36,084 bases of DNA from H2-BAC3 sp045863035 (GCA_045863035.1 BTUV01000020.1:1-36084); one strand, 5' to 3'. Shown: positions 7,967 through 15,556, counted from the first letter of the stretch. The notes: generated by a model not told the origin, from the sequence alone. Numbers and translations are program-made.

Positions 7967-8494
7967 TCACACTGGATTTCTGCGGTATTCGGGTAATAAA
8001 TATCGGAGGTTGAGAAGTTCAAATAAGTCCTCCTCTTTATCGAGGGGGATGATGGACTTTCTATAATATAAATGACCTTCAATTGGGGTGTAACCCATCT
8101 TCTGTGCCCGTGTAACGAGGTATTTGGAGTACTCCCATGGCCCGGTGCGGATGGCTAATATGTAACCCCAGCTAAGCGGATTAGTAATGAAAAGGTCAAG
8201 TTTGATGCCCTCTGGAAGGAGACGCTGAGTGTAACGACCGAAGGGGTTGCCTTTAATGGGCTGCCATTGATCAACGGTAGTGGTGAACCCTTCGCAGGGA
8301 ATTTTCCGGATGACATCGTTATCAAAGAGACTGCTTTGTGACAGATCGACACACTTGGGAATGCAGACAATTTCGATGTCTTTTACTTCCGAAACTTTAC
8401 GCCGGATGGAACCCGCAATCTCTATGCGATCGCAATGAGTTTTTAGCACCGTGAGGCATTTGTGTGCGATTTCTGCGGCTTCTTTTAGTCTCAT
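7967..8494 (-). CDS. DNA polymerase X-like nucleotidyltransferase
   Basis: A 175-residue protein with the family X nucleotidyltransferase core. GSIRR at residues 28-32 is the GSxRR nucleotide-binding turn. D39 and E41 (KDIEIVCIP) stand where the first metal-binding pair lies, and D100 (IKLDLFITN) is the third acidic residue. WGYILAIRTGPWEYSKYLVT then YTPIEGHLYY resemble the thumb of Pol beta-like enzymes. It lacks the N-terminal helix-hairpin-helix domain and the PHP exonuclease of bacterial PolX. E in place of the second D is uncommon. It is the last gene of the early operon and its ATG overlaps the preceding stop (ATGA, 8491-8494). A role in end repair or gap filling after transposition is inferred. 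Confidence 0.8.
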   Translation of the reverse strand: MRLKEAAEIAHKCLTVLKTHCDRIEIAGSIRRKVSEVKDIEIVCIPKCVDLSQSSLFDNDVIRKIPCEGFTTTVDQWQPIKGNPFGRYTQRLLPEGIKLDLFITNPLSWGYILAIRTGPWEYSKYLVTRAQKMGYTPIEGHLYYRKSIIPLDKEEDLFELLNLRYLLPEYRRNPV

Positions 8495-8811
8495 TGCTCT
8501 CCTCCGAATAGGTCGTTTTGGGCAGAACTGCCAGAGGTTTTTGGTTCACGTTTGAGGACATCGTACACGAATTTCTTTGAAACACCCAGCTCCCGTGCAA
8601 GCTCAGTCGGGTCTTTCTTTTTGCGATTCTGCAGGATGTAAAGTGCCATTAAATCAGTGATGGGTGCGGTGCTGAAGTAGAGGGCTGTTTTCTGATATAA
8701 AGTTAACAGCCGGATAAGTACATCAACACCGCATTCATCTGCAATGGTACGGTAATCTTTGGTAAGATACTCGTTCACATTAGGTATATCTTTGAGCCAG
8801 TCAAAGGTCAT
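8491..8811 (-). CDS. Mor-like middle transcription activator
   Basis: A 106-residue protein. LTKDYRTIADECGVDVLIRL, LLTLYQKTALYFS, then a C-terminal helix-turn-helix (PTELARELGVSKKFVYDVLK) follow the plan of Mu Mor/C activators: a dimerisation domain with a Tyr-rich strand, then HTH. In Mu, Mor turns on the middle promoter. I start it at the ATG at 8811, because this overlaps the GemA stop by four bases (ATGA). A longer form from 8862 would add 17 residues lying inside gemA. Its own target could be the divergent promoter region near 23.2-23.4 kb, but that is a guess. Confidence 0.8.
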   Translation of the reverse strand: MTFDWLKDIPNVNEYLTKDYRTIADECGVDVLIRLLTLYQKTALYFSTAPITDLMALYILQNRKKKDPTELARELGVSKKFVYDVLKREPKTSGSSAQNDLFGGEQ

Positions 8812-9200
8812 AGGTTTTCGATTGCCTTTATGAGTTTTTGAACCTGATGCCGTTCGATCCATTCAAAGGCATCAACATGGATGAGACGCTGCACGAATTT
8901 GAGAAGAGCAGCATCTGTTTTTTCACGAACTTTGGGATGAGATAACCACAGATGTTTGAGCTTGGCTAATTGCTTTGTAGTTGCAAAACCGGGTCTCTCC
9001 CCTTCTGGTGCAGCGTGTTTCCGTAATTTTACTTCATAGCCCGCCTGCTGGAGCTGATTGAGGGCGGTATTGACCTGCTCGTTGGTCAAATCTTCTGCAT
9101 GTTGAACTTCAAAACCTGCGAGCATGTCATCCCAGTAGTTCATCATGCCGGTTTTTGCGAAACCGGCACGAAGCATTTTGATTTGTTTTGTTGTTGCCAT
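8808..9200 (-). CDS. gemA: GemA/Mu gp16-like protein
   Basis: A 130-residue protein. It starts MATTKQIKMLRAGFAKTGMM and has GFATTKQLAKLKHLWL in the middle and VDAFEWIERHQVQKLIKAIE at the end, the pattern of the GemA/gp16 family (PF06252). In Mu, GemA modulates host gene expression and DNA supercoiling. It lies in the same position as in Mu-like phages, right after Gam, separated from it by three bases, and overlaps the Mor-like gene by four bases. Confidence 0.85.
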   Translation of the reverse strand: MATTKQIKMLRAGFAKTGMMNYWDDMLAGFEVQHAEDLTNEQVNTALNQLQQAGYEVKLRKHAAPEGERPGFATTKQLAKLKHLWLSHPKVREKTDAALLKFVQRLIHVDAFEWIERHQVQKLIKAIENL

Positions 9201-9203
9201 TTT

Positions 9204-9731
9204 TTACTCCTTTGAGAGCTGATCCCATTTGAGATCAATGAAGAAGGTTTCATCTTGTTCGATCTTGATACCACATCCGGCGATTTGCTGATCTGTAAGC
9301 TTCTGCTCTGCATAATTAGAGAGGATCTGCTCTTTGTTGAGTTCCTCTTTTTGGCGTATATAATCGGAACCGAAGAGCTTTTTAACCAACTCAATGACGA
9401 TATCCCAATTGTATTTGCGATTCAGGAGGGACACCTTGTGTTTGCCGTAACGGAAGCCGAGCTTTGCATAAGGAAACTCCCGACTGCGTGATTTGTCGAA
9501 CTCGTGTTTTTGTGAAAGCGCATATTGCTGTATATCAGTTTTAATCTGATTATAACGAGCTGCCTGATTAGCGGTAACTTTTGCGAATTCATCACGAACT
9601 GCCTGCAGCTTGCGATTGAGGTCAGCTTCGGTTTCAGCGAGGAAGGATTCCAGTTTTGCATATTCGAGGAGTAGTTTTTCGACCTCCTCCCAGGATTTAA
9701 CGGGGATTCCGGTGACTGCCTTTTTTGCCAT
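9204..9731 (-). CDS. gam: Host-nuclease inhibitor Gam
   Basis: A 175-residue protein. A long N-terminal coiled coil (about 15-75, EVEKLLLEYAKLESFLAETE onward) is followed by FPYAKLGFRYGKHKVSLLNR and a C-terminal strand ETFFIDLKWDQ. This is the layout of Mu Gam (PF07352), a Ku-like protein that binds double-stranded DNA ends and blocks host exonucleases such as RecBCD. It starts with ATG at 9731 behind AAAGGATAAATATAT. It sits between a small unknown gene and gemA, as in Mu. Confidence 0.92.
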   Translation of the reverse strand: MAKKAVTGIPVKSWEEVEKLLLEYAKLESFLAETEADLNRKLQAVRDEFAKVTANQAARYNQIKTDIQQYALSQKHEFDKSRSREFPYAKLGFRYGKHKVSLLNRKYNWDIVIELVKKLFGSDYIRQKEELNKEQILSNYAEQKLTDQQIAGCGIKIEQDETFFIDLKWDQLSKE

Positions 9732-9737
9732 ATATAT

Positions 9738-9947
9738 TTATCCTTTATGATTGTTAAGTAGCTCCTCACGAACTGTGAGGAGGTGGTTATAAATTTCCAT
9801 GTCTTCTGAGTAATCTATGCCTGCGGATTTTTTGAGTTCAATCCAGCCGGCGACATGTGCGAGATACTGATCAAGGGCATCCCATTCGGTGGTGAAACCG
9901 GAGAGATGAATAAGAAGATTGACTATGATTTTGCTTGCGATGGTCAT
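9738..9947 (-). CDS. Small early phage protein, unknown
   Basis: A 69-residue protein from the ATG at 9947, chosen because it begins seven bases after the stop of the MuB-like gene. An upstream ATG at 10022 lies within that gene. The sequence is helical: MTIASKIIVNLLIHLSGFTT, EWDALDQYLAHVAGWIELKK, then MEIYNHLLTVREELLNN. It occupies a slot where Mu-like phages keep small semi-essential early genes between B and gam. Function is not recognised. Confidence 0.7.
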   Translation of the reverse strand: MTIASKIIVNLLIHLSGFTTEWDALDQYLAHVAGWIELKKSAGIDYSEDMEIYNHLLTVREELLNNHKG

Positions 9948-9954
9948 GTGTGCC

Positions 9955-10851
9955 TTAATTGATAAGAAGTTTTGCGGCTTCTGCGATGATTTCGGGAGAT
10001 ACCTGACCGTTTGCTTCGCCATACTGCATAGTGTTGAAGATCAGGTTGCGGAGCATCATTCCGTTACCGTTTGAGTGGCGGTAAAAATCTTTTGCAAGTT
10101 CTGCATCACCGAAGACCTGAGTTACGATTTTGTTTACATCGTCAAGCTTCCATTCACGGAGCTTTACAGGGACTGTAATGCGTGTATATAGCTGTGCGAA
10201 TTCGCCACGCTGACCACGCACATTGTAGAATAGTTCATCGAGACCCATGAGGAGGATACCGACTTTTGACTCATCGAAGAGGGTACGAATGAGGTGAAGT
10301 GCTGTGTTGTTAAGATATTCTGCCTGATCTATGATTAGCAGGCGACCGGAATCTTTGAGGCGTTCAACAACATCGTCGAACATTTCGTTTATGTAACCTT
10401 TGCCGTCAAAACCGCAAATAAGGTGCAACTTTTTGAAGAGTACTTTTGGTGTGTAAGATTTGTTAGCGAGGATATATATGCAGTCTTTATACTGAGATGC
10501 ATATTGAACGGCACCGGTGGTTTTGCCGAGGCCGGAAGAGCCGTAAACCATGCCCATGACTGAGTTGAGGTGGCAGGTGCGGGCTGTTCTGAAGATTGTT
10601 CTGGCTATGGTTGTTTCGGCAAAGGTGATCTGCTTAAAGCGGTTACCGGACTTTTCATTTTCCCGCTGGAGATATGATTCGATAGCAAGCTCGAGCTTTT
10701 CGATATCTCCCTTGTAACTCTCAGAGAAATACTGGCTCAATGTGCTTTGAGAATAGCCCATTGCTTTTGCGACTCTGGCTGAGGAGAGTCCGGACTTTAC
10801 GATGAATTGTTTTAATTCATCACGAAAGTTTGTTGTTGATTGAGAACCCAT
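9955..10851 (-). CDS. MuB-like AAA+ transposition ATPase
   Basis: A 298-residue protein. Residues about 12-45 form an N-terminal helix-turn-helix (SSARVAKAMGYSQSTLSQYF). The ATPase core has Walker A GSSGLGKTT at 104-112 and Walker B LLIIDQAEYL at 171-180. A sensor-like region GILLMGLDE follows, then a C-terminal helical domain. This is the arrangement of MuB, which coats target DNA, stimulates the transposase and gives target immunity. The ATG at 10851 follows AAAGGATAAACACC. It lies directly downstream of the transposase, separated by an 89-bp spacer that holds a REP-like composite element. Confidence 0.93.
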   Translation of the reverse strand: MGSQSTTNFRDELKQFIVKSGLSSARVAKAMGYSQSTLSQYFSESYKGDIEKLELAIESYLQRENEKSGNRFKQITFAETTIARTIFRTARTCHLNSVMGMVYGSSGLGKTTGAVQYASQYKDCIYILANKSYTPKVLFKKLHLICGFDGKGYINEMFDDVVERLKDSGRLLIIDQAEYLNNTALHLIRTLFDESKVGILLMGLDELFYNVRGQRGEFAQLYTRITVPVKLREWKLDDVNKIVTQVFGDAELAKDFYRHSNGNGMMLRNLIFNTMQYGEANGQVSPEIIAEAAKLLIN

Positions 10852-10881
10852 GGTGTTTATCCTTTATTTTAGTTAGTTAAG

Positions 10882-10929
10882 AACCTCACCCCCCCCTCGA
10901 CTCCGCTCGGGGACCGAAGGGGGCCGGAG
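10882..10929 (+). repeat. Composite REP-like element (nested type 1 + type 2)
   Basis: AACCTCACCCC leads straight into CCCTCGACTCCGCTCGGGG, which runs into ACCGAAGGGGGCCGGAG. The outer ends are those of the CCCCTCTCC-type element and the core is the CTCGACTCCGCTCGG type. It lies between the transposase and MuB-like genes. Confidence 0.85.
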
Positions 10930-10940
10930 GTTTGGATTTG

Positions 10941-12812
10941 TTATCCTGTGTAAGGGTTTATTAGTTTGGAAACTTTTTCTGCTTTCTCTTTTCGCTGATC
11001 TGGTGTATTGATCGGCAGCTTGTTGATCTGGATGCCTGCGTAGGTACCGGTTTGTAAACTGGCTGCAACTTGCTGGTGCTGCTTTTTGATTACATCTGCT
11101 TTGCGCTTGGTGTCTTTTTCCAATTCTCTGACCTGCTTCATCTGCTGCTTGAGTTCGTTAACATCCTTTGGAGTGCCCAAGTAAGCGGCCATTGGATGTA
11201 TTTCCGCCTTGCGAGAAGCAGCGCATATATATCTGCCATCCTCATCGTAAACTTTGATATATGATAAATCAAAGAAGGAGTAGCGGATCTGTACCCGCTG
11301 ACGCTGATAGTTGTAGAGAGCTTCATTCCAGTATTGAGCATTGAAGAGATCAACTCCGTTGCGACCTACCTTATAGGTGCGGTCTGTGTTGACCATCATC
11401 AAGTCATCAAGGGCTGATTCGTTTATTGTTGCCGGAGCTTTTTCGGCTTCGAATACTTCTTTGATGCTCATGCCTGCAACATGAGGGCATGGTTGGTTGT
11501 GATAAAAATTTAAGAAATTCTGGAAGACTTCAACTGCCTGTTCGATTGTAAGGGCATGCTGTCCGTGTTCTTCTTTGTGTAGTTTTTCGTTCCGCATTGT
11601 ATATGCGGGTTTGCTGAGCGGAGATGTTCCGGTAAAGGTGGGAAGTCCGCGCTCAAAGATTTCAACAAGTTCTCTCCAGATACGTTCAACATGTTTTGCT
11701 TTGCTGTTGTAAGGCATCGCAAAGACGGGAGTGATTTTAAGTTTGCTGAATAGTGAGTTGAAATGTCCATCCACTTCCAGATTTGATTTCGGGAAGAAGC
11801 GATTCTTAAATGCTTTGCCGTTGTCGGTGTAGCTGATTAATGGTGTTCTTCCGAGAGTAAGAATTGCTCTGCGTAGTGATGATGCAACGACTTGTGTGTT
11901 TTCGTTGAGCATGAGTTCGTAACCGGCGATGTAGTTTGATTTCCAATCAACATGGAAAACCCAGGTTGCTTTTTGCGGGCGGCCAGTCCAGGGGTTAATT
12001 ATATCAAAGGTTGTGGTTTTACCGTCAGCAACTAAGACATCACCGACACGAAGGAGGGACGGGTCGCGGGATATATACGGTTCGATTTTGTCTCGCAGGG
12101 CTTTTTCACCTTGGCGACGGAGTACCCAAACATCGAGGTTTTGTTTTTTAAATGCATCTACGTATCGCCGGAAAGTTCCGGGTGAAGATGGTGAAGGCAT
12201 CCCTTTGATGCGAAGGGTGTCTTTTACAATTCTGATTGCAGCACCGATGTTAAACTGATTTGGCCGGAGAAGTAAGTCCATGAAGAGGGCTTCTTCTTCC
12301 GGAGTGAGTTTGTGTGTGCTGATTGATTTATAGCGATAGCCGGGAGTGAGTGCGAGGTAATCGTTACCGGACTCACGGTATTGTTTGAGCCAGCGTTCGA
12401 TTGTTCCGAATGCGACGGTGCCGAGCTGCTGATATATATTGGGGAGCAGTAAGCCGGCATTGTAGCTGTTAAGAAATTCTTTTTTGCGGGCAAGGATGCT
12501 GCTCTGAGTTTCGGAGTTGAAATAGTCTTGGTATTTGATTAAAAGCTCTGAGCGATTGAGGGCGATGGTGCGCTGATGCTGAGTTGACCCCCCCTCGGCC
12601 GCCTCGGCTCCGCTCGGCGACCGGCTCGGGGTCGATGGGGACACTGGGGACACTGTGCCTCGGCTCCGCTCGGCAACCGAATTTAAGGACGAGGTAGCCG
12701 CTTCTGTATATATAACCCCTGAGGGCATCCCGGCGGGAAGATGCCCTTTTGGGGTAGGGTGGGTGTTGTCTGCCGTTGGGCAGAAGTTCTTTTCCAATGA
12801 ATTGAATTTCAT
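10941..12812 (-). CDS. MuA-like DDE transposase
   Basis: A 623-residue protein, counted from the ATG at 12812, which overlaps the previous stop (TAATG). It catalyses strand transfer of phage DNA into new targets. The RNase H-like catalytic core has D263 (VLVADGKTTTFDI), D330 (LISYTDNGKAF) and E376 (NSKAKHVERIWRE). The D-D distance of 67 equals that of MuA. N-terminal DNA-binding helices lie at about 100-145 (FGTIERWLKQYRES). The basic C-terminal tail (about 540-600) is where MuA contacts MuB. Residues about 45-75 are encoded by repeat DNA (12588-12680) and read SVAERSRGTVSPVSPS and similar: an in-frame insertion in the N-terminal linker. A longer start at 12884 lies inside the upstream gene and is rejected. 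Confidence 0.93.
   Translation of the reverse strand: MKFNSLEKNFCPTADNTHPTPKGHLPAGMPSGVIYTEAATSSLNSVAERSRGTVSPVSPSTPSRSPSGAEAAEGGSTQHQRTIALNRSELLIKYQDYFNSETQSSILARKKEFLNSYNAGLLLPNIYQQLGTVAFGTIERWLKQYRESGNDYLALTPGYRYKSISTHKLTPEEEALFMDLLLRPNQFNIGAAIRIVKDTLRIKGMPSPSSPGTFRRYVDAFKKQNLDVWVLRRQGEKALRDKIEPYISRDPSLLRVGDVLVADGKTTTFDIINPWTGRPQKATWVFHVDWKSNYIAGYELMLNENTQVVASSLRRAILTLGRTPLISYTDNGKAFKNRFFPKSNLEVDGHFNSLFSKLKITPVFAMPYNSKAKHVERIWRELVEIFERGLPTFTGTSPLSKPAYTMRNEKLHKEEHGQHALTIEQAVEVFQNFLNFYHNQPCPHVAGMSIKEVFEAEKAPATINESALDDLMMVNTDRTYKVGRNGVDLFNAQYWNEALYNYQRQRVQIRYSFFDLSYIKVYDEDGRYICAASRKAEIHPMAAYLGTPKDVNELKQQMKQVRELEKDTKRKADVIKKQHQQVAASLQTGTYAGIQINKLPINTPDQRKEKAEKVSKLINPYTG
12588..12680 (+). repeat. 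GC-rich composite repeat inside the transposase gene
   Basis: Two copies of GCCTCGGCTCCGCTCGG flank CTCGGGGTCGATG and a nonamer repeat (GGGACACTG twice). Nearly the same composite, with GGGACATTG/GGGACACTG/AGGACACTG, stands between genes at 30183-30243. Here it is in frame. Confidence 0.85.
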
Positions 12813-13483
12813 TATGCTTTGCGCAAATGGTTCTGATACCAGGTTGATAATTGTCTTGCTATTGGTAAGAGGTCTTGTCCGCATGATTTTGGCATTACTT
12901 CTGAATATTGTTCAATGATTGCTTCGAAGCGGTCGAGGATGTCGGCGACGCGATTGCGTACTGATTCGTCCCAGATGAGAACTTTTTCTTCTTTTGGAAG
13001 TTTGGAGGTGCGGGCATCTGAGATGATTTCGATAACCTCTTTGCGAGGGAGCTGTTTGAAATCTTCGAGGGTGTATTGATGTCCGCGAAGCATGACGTTG
13101 CCTTTGTCAAATAGCTGCTTGCGCTGCTTTTGAGTGAGCTTTGTGAGGGCTGTCAGCTTCATATAATCACTTGGCAGAATTTCTGAAAGTTCATCATGAT
13201 GAACTTTTTTTGCTTCAAGGGCATAAGGAAGAACATCATCAATAATTGCAACATAAGCGGATGCCTGAGACTTCAGGATTTGCAAACGATTGACGATATA
13301 ATCGTTCATTGATTTGTGACCGAGGTCTTTGTAGAGTTCCTTGTCGTTAATTTCCTTGAGGTCAAGGAGGGTTTGGAAGAGGAAACCTTTTGTACGGTTC
13401 TCGATGCGGGTGTCAATTTCGCGAGCGAGGTTGAAACGGTCGAGTTGGGAGAGGGATTTAACGAGTGCTTTTGATTCAGCCAA
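12812..13483 (-). CDS. Early phage protein, possible DNA-binding helical protein
   Basis: A 223-residue, almost wholly helical protein. The start is TTG at 13483, well supported by AAAGGAG at seven-base spacing. The segment KELYKDLGHKSMNDYIVNRL followed by LKSQASAYVAII resembles the LGxxSxxxY ... SxSxAYxYI pattern of phage DNA-binding proteins with a helix-turn-helix. The C-terminal half (VIEIISDARTSKLPKEEK onward) is coiled. It overlaps the transposase by one base (TAATG), so the two are tightly coupled. The function is unknown; a role in transpososome assembly or regulation is a guess from position. Confidence 0.75.
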   Translation of the reverse strand: MAESKALVKSLSQLDRFNLAREIDTRIENRTKGFLFQTLLDLKEINDKELYKDLGHKSMNDYIVNRLQILKSQASAYVAIIDDVLPYALEAKKVHHDELSEILPSDYMKLTALTKLTQKQRKQLFDKGNVMLRGHQYTLEDFKQLPRKEVIEIISDARTSKLPKEEKVLIWDESVRNRVADILDRFEAIIEQYSEVMPKSCGQDLLPIARQLSTWYQNHLRKA

Positions 13484-13564
13484 AGTAACGCTCCTTTATG
13501 AGATTAGTGGTATTTTTAAGAGACAATTTTGTCCAATAAAAAAGATTAGAAAGGCGCCAGCAGA

Positions 13565-14005
13565 ATGAACAAGAGATACGTAAATGAGTCGGTGGCTCAC
13601 TTGAGAGAAATCCACGCAATGCTGAACGGAGAGGCGAAAGACCATTTGAAAGCAATCCTAATAACGATGGGCGCAGATAAGGGCGGCGGTGTGCGTTCGC
13701 ACCTGGAGCATAAGGACTTCGATCGTTTAAGTCACATGAGTATGGATTTATTGGCGAAAACCCCGAGCCAGAGGAAGCGGCTGAAGTATGCTTCAGAGGA
13801 GGAGCGTCTGCTGGTGGTGTGGCTTGCTTTTGAGCTGCTGAAAACGGCAATAGGGTTTCTTGACACGGCAGCGGATTTGAGTTTACCCAGCGGAGGTGCT
13901 TACCGAGAGATAAGTAGGTTCGCAGCTGAGTACGCATACCAGCGGAGCTTGAGGGAGAAACCGGATTGCGATTTTTTTGAGGAGTTTGAGAGTCCTTTGT
14001 ATTAG
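13565..14005 (+). CDS. Helical phage protein on the opposite strand within the early region
   Basis: A 146-residue protein of unknown function, read against the direction of the early operon, between two leftward genes. It is mostly helical: VAHLREIHAMLNGEAKDHLK, then a loop MGADKGGG, then EEERLLVVWLAFELLKTAIG and YREISRFAAEYAYQRSLREK. GAAAGG lies about 12 bases before the ATG. GACAATTTTGTC, a 5-bp-arm inverted repeat, lies upstream at about 13521. Codon choice looks coding. The minus frame over the same span is Pro/Ser-rich and is probably a shadow. It could be a moron expressed in lysogeny. Certainty is moderate. Confidence 0.6.
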   Translation: MNKRYVNESVAHLREIHAMLNGEAKDHLKAILITMGADKGGGVRSHLEHKDFDRLSHMSMDLLAKTPSQRKRLKYASEEERLLVVWLAFELLKTAIGFLDTAADLSLPSGGAYREISRFAAEYAYQRSLREKPDCDFFEEFESPLY

Positions 14006-14017
14006 GGGTTTTCATGA

Positions 14018-14242
14018 TCAAACTCCCGGCTCGATGTTGTGGAGGCGCATGGTGGTTTCGAGCTTGTTGATGCGCTCTTGGTATTCGGCTTTTTCGGCTT
14101 CGATTTTTTCTAAATCATAGCCGATTGCTTTATACATTTCGATTTCGCGCTGGGTGAAGATTCGTTTGCCCAGAAGGAAACCGATATATATGCCTGAGAT
14201 CAGTGCGGAGGTGACACATACGGATGTAAGGATTAGTAGCAT
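14018..14242 (-). CDS. Small membrane-anchored coiled-coil protein
   Basis: A 74-residue protein. One N-terminal membrane helix (about 3-26, ILTSVCVTSALISGIYIGFL) is followed by a charged coiled coil (EREIEMYKAIG-like, DLEKIEAEKAEYQERINKLE). Its ATG overlaps the stop of the preceding gene by one base (TAATG at 14240-14244). It is part of the early leftward operon. Function is unknown. Confidence 0.75.
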   Translation of the reverse strand: MLLILTSVCVTSALISGIYIGFLLGKRIFTQREIEMYKAIGYDLEKIEAEKAEYQERINKLETTMRLHNIEPGV

Positions 14243-14505
14243 TAGTATTGCCTTTCTGATGGTGTGAAATGATCAGTTACGATTGAAACGCTGTACTCTT
14301 CCGGAGGGAATTGAAATGCGATATGGTCAGCGATGCGTTTGATGAGTGCGTACTCGGTAGCAATGAAGCGAAGGGCACGTCTGAAGGTGTAGCATCCGGA
14401 ACCTTTGTAGTACTGGGTGCTGACGATAACGGTAGAGCCGTCCTCTTTAGCAAGGGTTCGGATTTCGATGTGATATTGCAGGAAAGGTGGTCTGGTTTGT
14501 GTCAT
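14242..14505 (-). CDS. Early phage protein, unknown
   Basis: An 87-residue protein with a beta-strand-rich first half (QYHIEIRTLAKEDGSTVIVS) and a helical middle (FRRALRFIATEYALIKRIAD). Its ATG overlaps the stop of the Ner-like gene by four bases (ATGA at 14502-14505) and its stop overlaps the next start. This tight packing in the early operon supports it as real. No family is recognised. Confidence 0.75.
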   Translation of the reverse strand: MTQTRPPFLQYHIEIRTLAKEDGSTVIVSTQYYKGSGCYTFRRALRFIATEYALIKRIADHIAFQFPPEEYSVSIVTDHFTPSERQY

Positions 14506-14669
14506 GCGGATTCCTTGAAATTGGTGACAGATTTGAGAAATGCCTCGATGCGAGGACGGTGTTTGCGGGATTTGCGCTTGCCGTCTATGATTTTATGGCA
14601 ATAGTCCACCGAGATTCCCAACTGGCGGGCAAGCTCGGAGACGTTAATTAGTTTTTTGTTTATTTGCAT
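14502..14669 (-). CDS. Ner/Cro-like small helix-turn-helix regulator
   Basis: A 55-residue protein, first gene of the early operon. The translation begins MQINKKLINVSELARQLGIS and continues VDYCHKIIDGKRKSRKHRPR, then IEAFLKSVTNFKESA. The VSELARQLGISVDYCHKIIDGK block is a helix-turn-helix with the recognition helix in VDYCHKIIDG. In Mu, Ner is the first early gene and shuts off early transcription and the repressor promoter. Position, size and orientation, divergent from the repressor across a 101-bp gap, all match. Its stop overlaps the next start (ATGA). Confidence 0.8.
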   Translation of the reverse strand: MQINKKLINVSELARQLGISVDYCHKIIDGKRKSRKHRPRIEAFLKSVTNFKESA

Positions 14670-14772
14670 TTTTGCTAATTTTGTGTAATGGCTAAAATCT
14701 TAGACAGTAAATTAAGACAATAGTCTTAATATGTCAAGTAAAAAGAACAAAAAATAAGATAATATTCTTAAT
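14670..14772. promoter_or_regulatory. Divergent early/repressor control region with operators
   Basis: The 101 bp between the Ner-like gene and the repressor hold a perfect 20-bp inverted repeat at 14711-14730 (ATTAAGAC, AATA, GTCTTAAT) and an imperfect one at 14753-14772 (AATAAGAT, AATA, TTCTTAAT) with the same AATA spacer. The second overlaps the repressor's own start codon, as expected of an autoregulating operator. A further half-site, ATCTTAGAC, lies at about 14697. The consensus is TAAGA-N-AATA-N-TCTTA. This is probably the switch between lysogeny and lytic growth. Confidence 0.8.
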
Positions 14773-15448
14773 GAAGATTGATAATACACAGGTTGGAATA
14801 CGATTGAAGGAGTTTGGCAAAGAAAAGTTTGGCCAATTGAAGGTATTTGCCGAAAACTTAGGTATTTCACAACAATCTTTAACAAGTGCTTACTTAAGTG
14901 GGAGGAGTTTACCGGGGGCAGAGTTGTTGTTAAAATTAGTAAATATGGGGTGTGATATTACATGGCTGTTGACGGGGCAGGAAAGAACCTCACCCCCAGC
15001 CCCTCTCCTTGATAAGGAGAGGGGGGCCGGAGACGGAAAAGAGAGGGGTAAGGGAGGTTTTGAGTATCCGGTGGTTTCTATAATAGGAGCCGGAGAGGTG
15101 ATTCCTTTTGATAATGAGGTTGAGGAGTATGTGCTATTTCCGTATAAACATAAGAATTGTGTTGCGCTGCGGGTTCAGGGGGACAGTATGATTCCGTTTA
15201 TTGAGGATGGTGATATTGTTCTGGTGGATTTGGTTAAGCGGCCAAATCAAGGTGATATTGTGGCAGTAAGAACAAAAGCCGGAGAGCAATTTGTGAAGAA
15301 ACTAATGGTGGTTGAACGGAATAAGAAGACGTTTCATTTGTTTTCGCTGAATCCGGCGTATCCTTTGAGGGCGTTTAATTTTGATGAGGTGGAGACGGTG
15401 AAGAAGGTGGTGATGATACTGAAGGATACGGATTATGAGGAGAATTAG
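14771..15448 (+). CDS. LexA/cI-type phage repressor (HTH + S24 peptidase)
   Basis: A 225-residue protein. The N-terminal helix-turn-helix lies at about 20-58 (KVFAENLGISQQSLTSAYLS) and the C-terminal S24 peptidase domain from about 100. Catalytic S139 lies in VQGDSMIPFIEDGDIV and K176 in EQFVKKLM, 37 residues apart as in LexA. An Ala-Gly pair at 107-108 (SIIGAGEV) is placed like the LexA self-cleavage site. It should hold the prophage silent and be inactivated when RecA is activated by DNA damage. Residues about 72-87 (RTSPPAPLLDKERGAG) come from an in-frame REP-like element in the hinge. It is divergent from the early operon. Confidence 0.92.
   Translation: MKIDNTQVGIRLKEFGKEKFGQLKVFAENLGISQQSLTSAYLSGRSLPGAELLLKLVNMGCDITWLLTGQERTSPPAPLLDKERGAGDGKERGKGGFEYPVVSIIGAGEVIPFDNEVEEYVLFPYKHKNCVALRVQGDSMIPFIEDGDIVLVDLVKRPNQGDIVAVRTKAGEQFVKKLMVVERNKKTFHLFSLNPAYPLRAFNFDEVETVKKVVMILKDTDYEEN
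14986..15030 (+). repeat. REP-like element in frame in the repressor hinge
   Basis: CCCCTCTCCTTGATAAGGAGAGGGG palindrome (quoted here as arms CCCCTCTCCTT and AAGGAGAGGGG) with the flanks AACCTCACCCCCAG and GGCCGG. It is 45 bp, so it keeps the reading frame. Confidence 0.9.
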
Positions 15449-15500
15449 TAATTAGGAGTTAGTAATTAGGAGTTAGTAATTAGGTTAGTAATTTCAGGAC
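15449..15500. repeat. TTAGTAATTAGGAG short tandem repeat
   Basis: Four degenerate copies of the 14-mer TTAGTAATTAGGAG directly follow the repressor stop. Related ATTAGTAATTAG strings occur after the capsid gene (25321, 25480), after the DUF1320 gene (26298) and after the DUF1834 gene (26857). Confidence 0.7.
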
Positions 15501-15556
15501 TTGACAGAAAGGGACGGGAATGACTTAAAAGAAATATGAGGAAAATATGGGGAGAG

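Noticed and set aside
9098..9110. CATGTTGAACTT, right half of a palindrome-array unit, inside gemA
   Set aside because: Only one arm is present and it is within a coding sequence; chance expectation for such half-sites over the window is not negligible.
12813..12884. Longer start for the transposase
   Set aside because: It lies inside the upstream gene; the ATG at 12812 makes the TAATG coupling seen elsewhere in this operon.
13476..14021. Minus-strand ORF of 181 codons
   Set aside because: Pro/Ser-rich shadow of the rightward gene at 13565-14005; no supported start.
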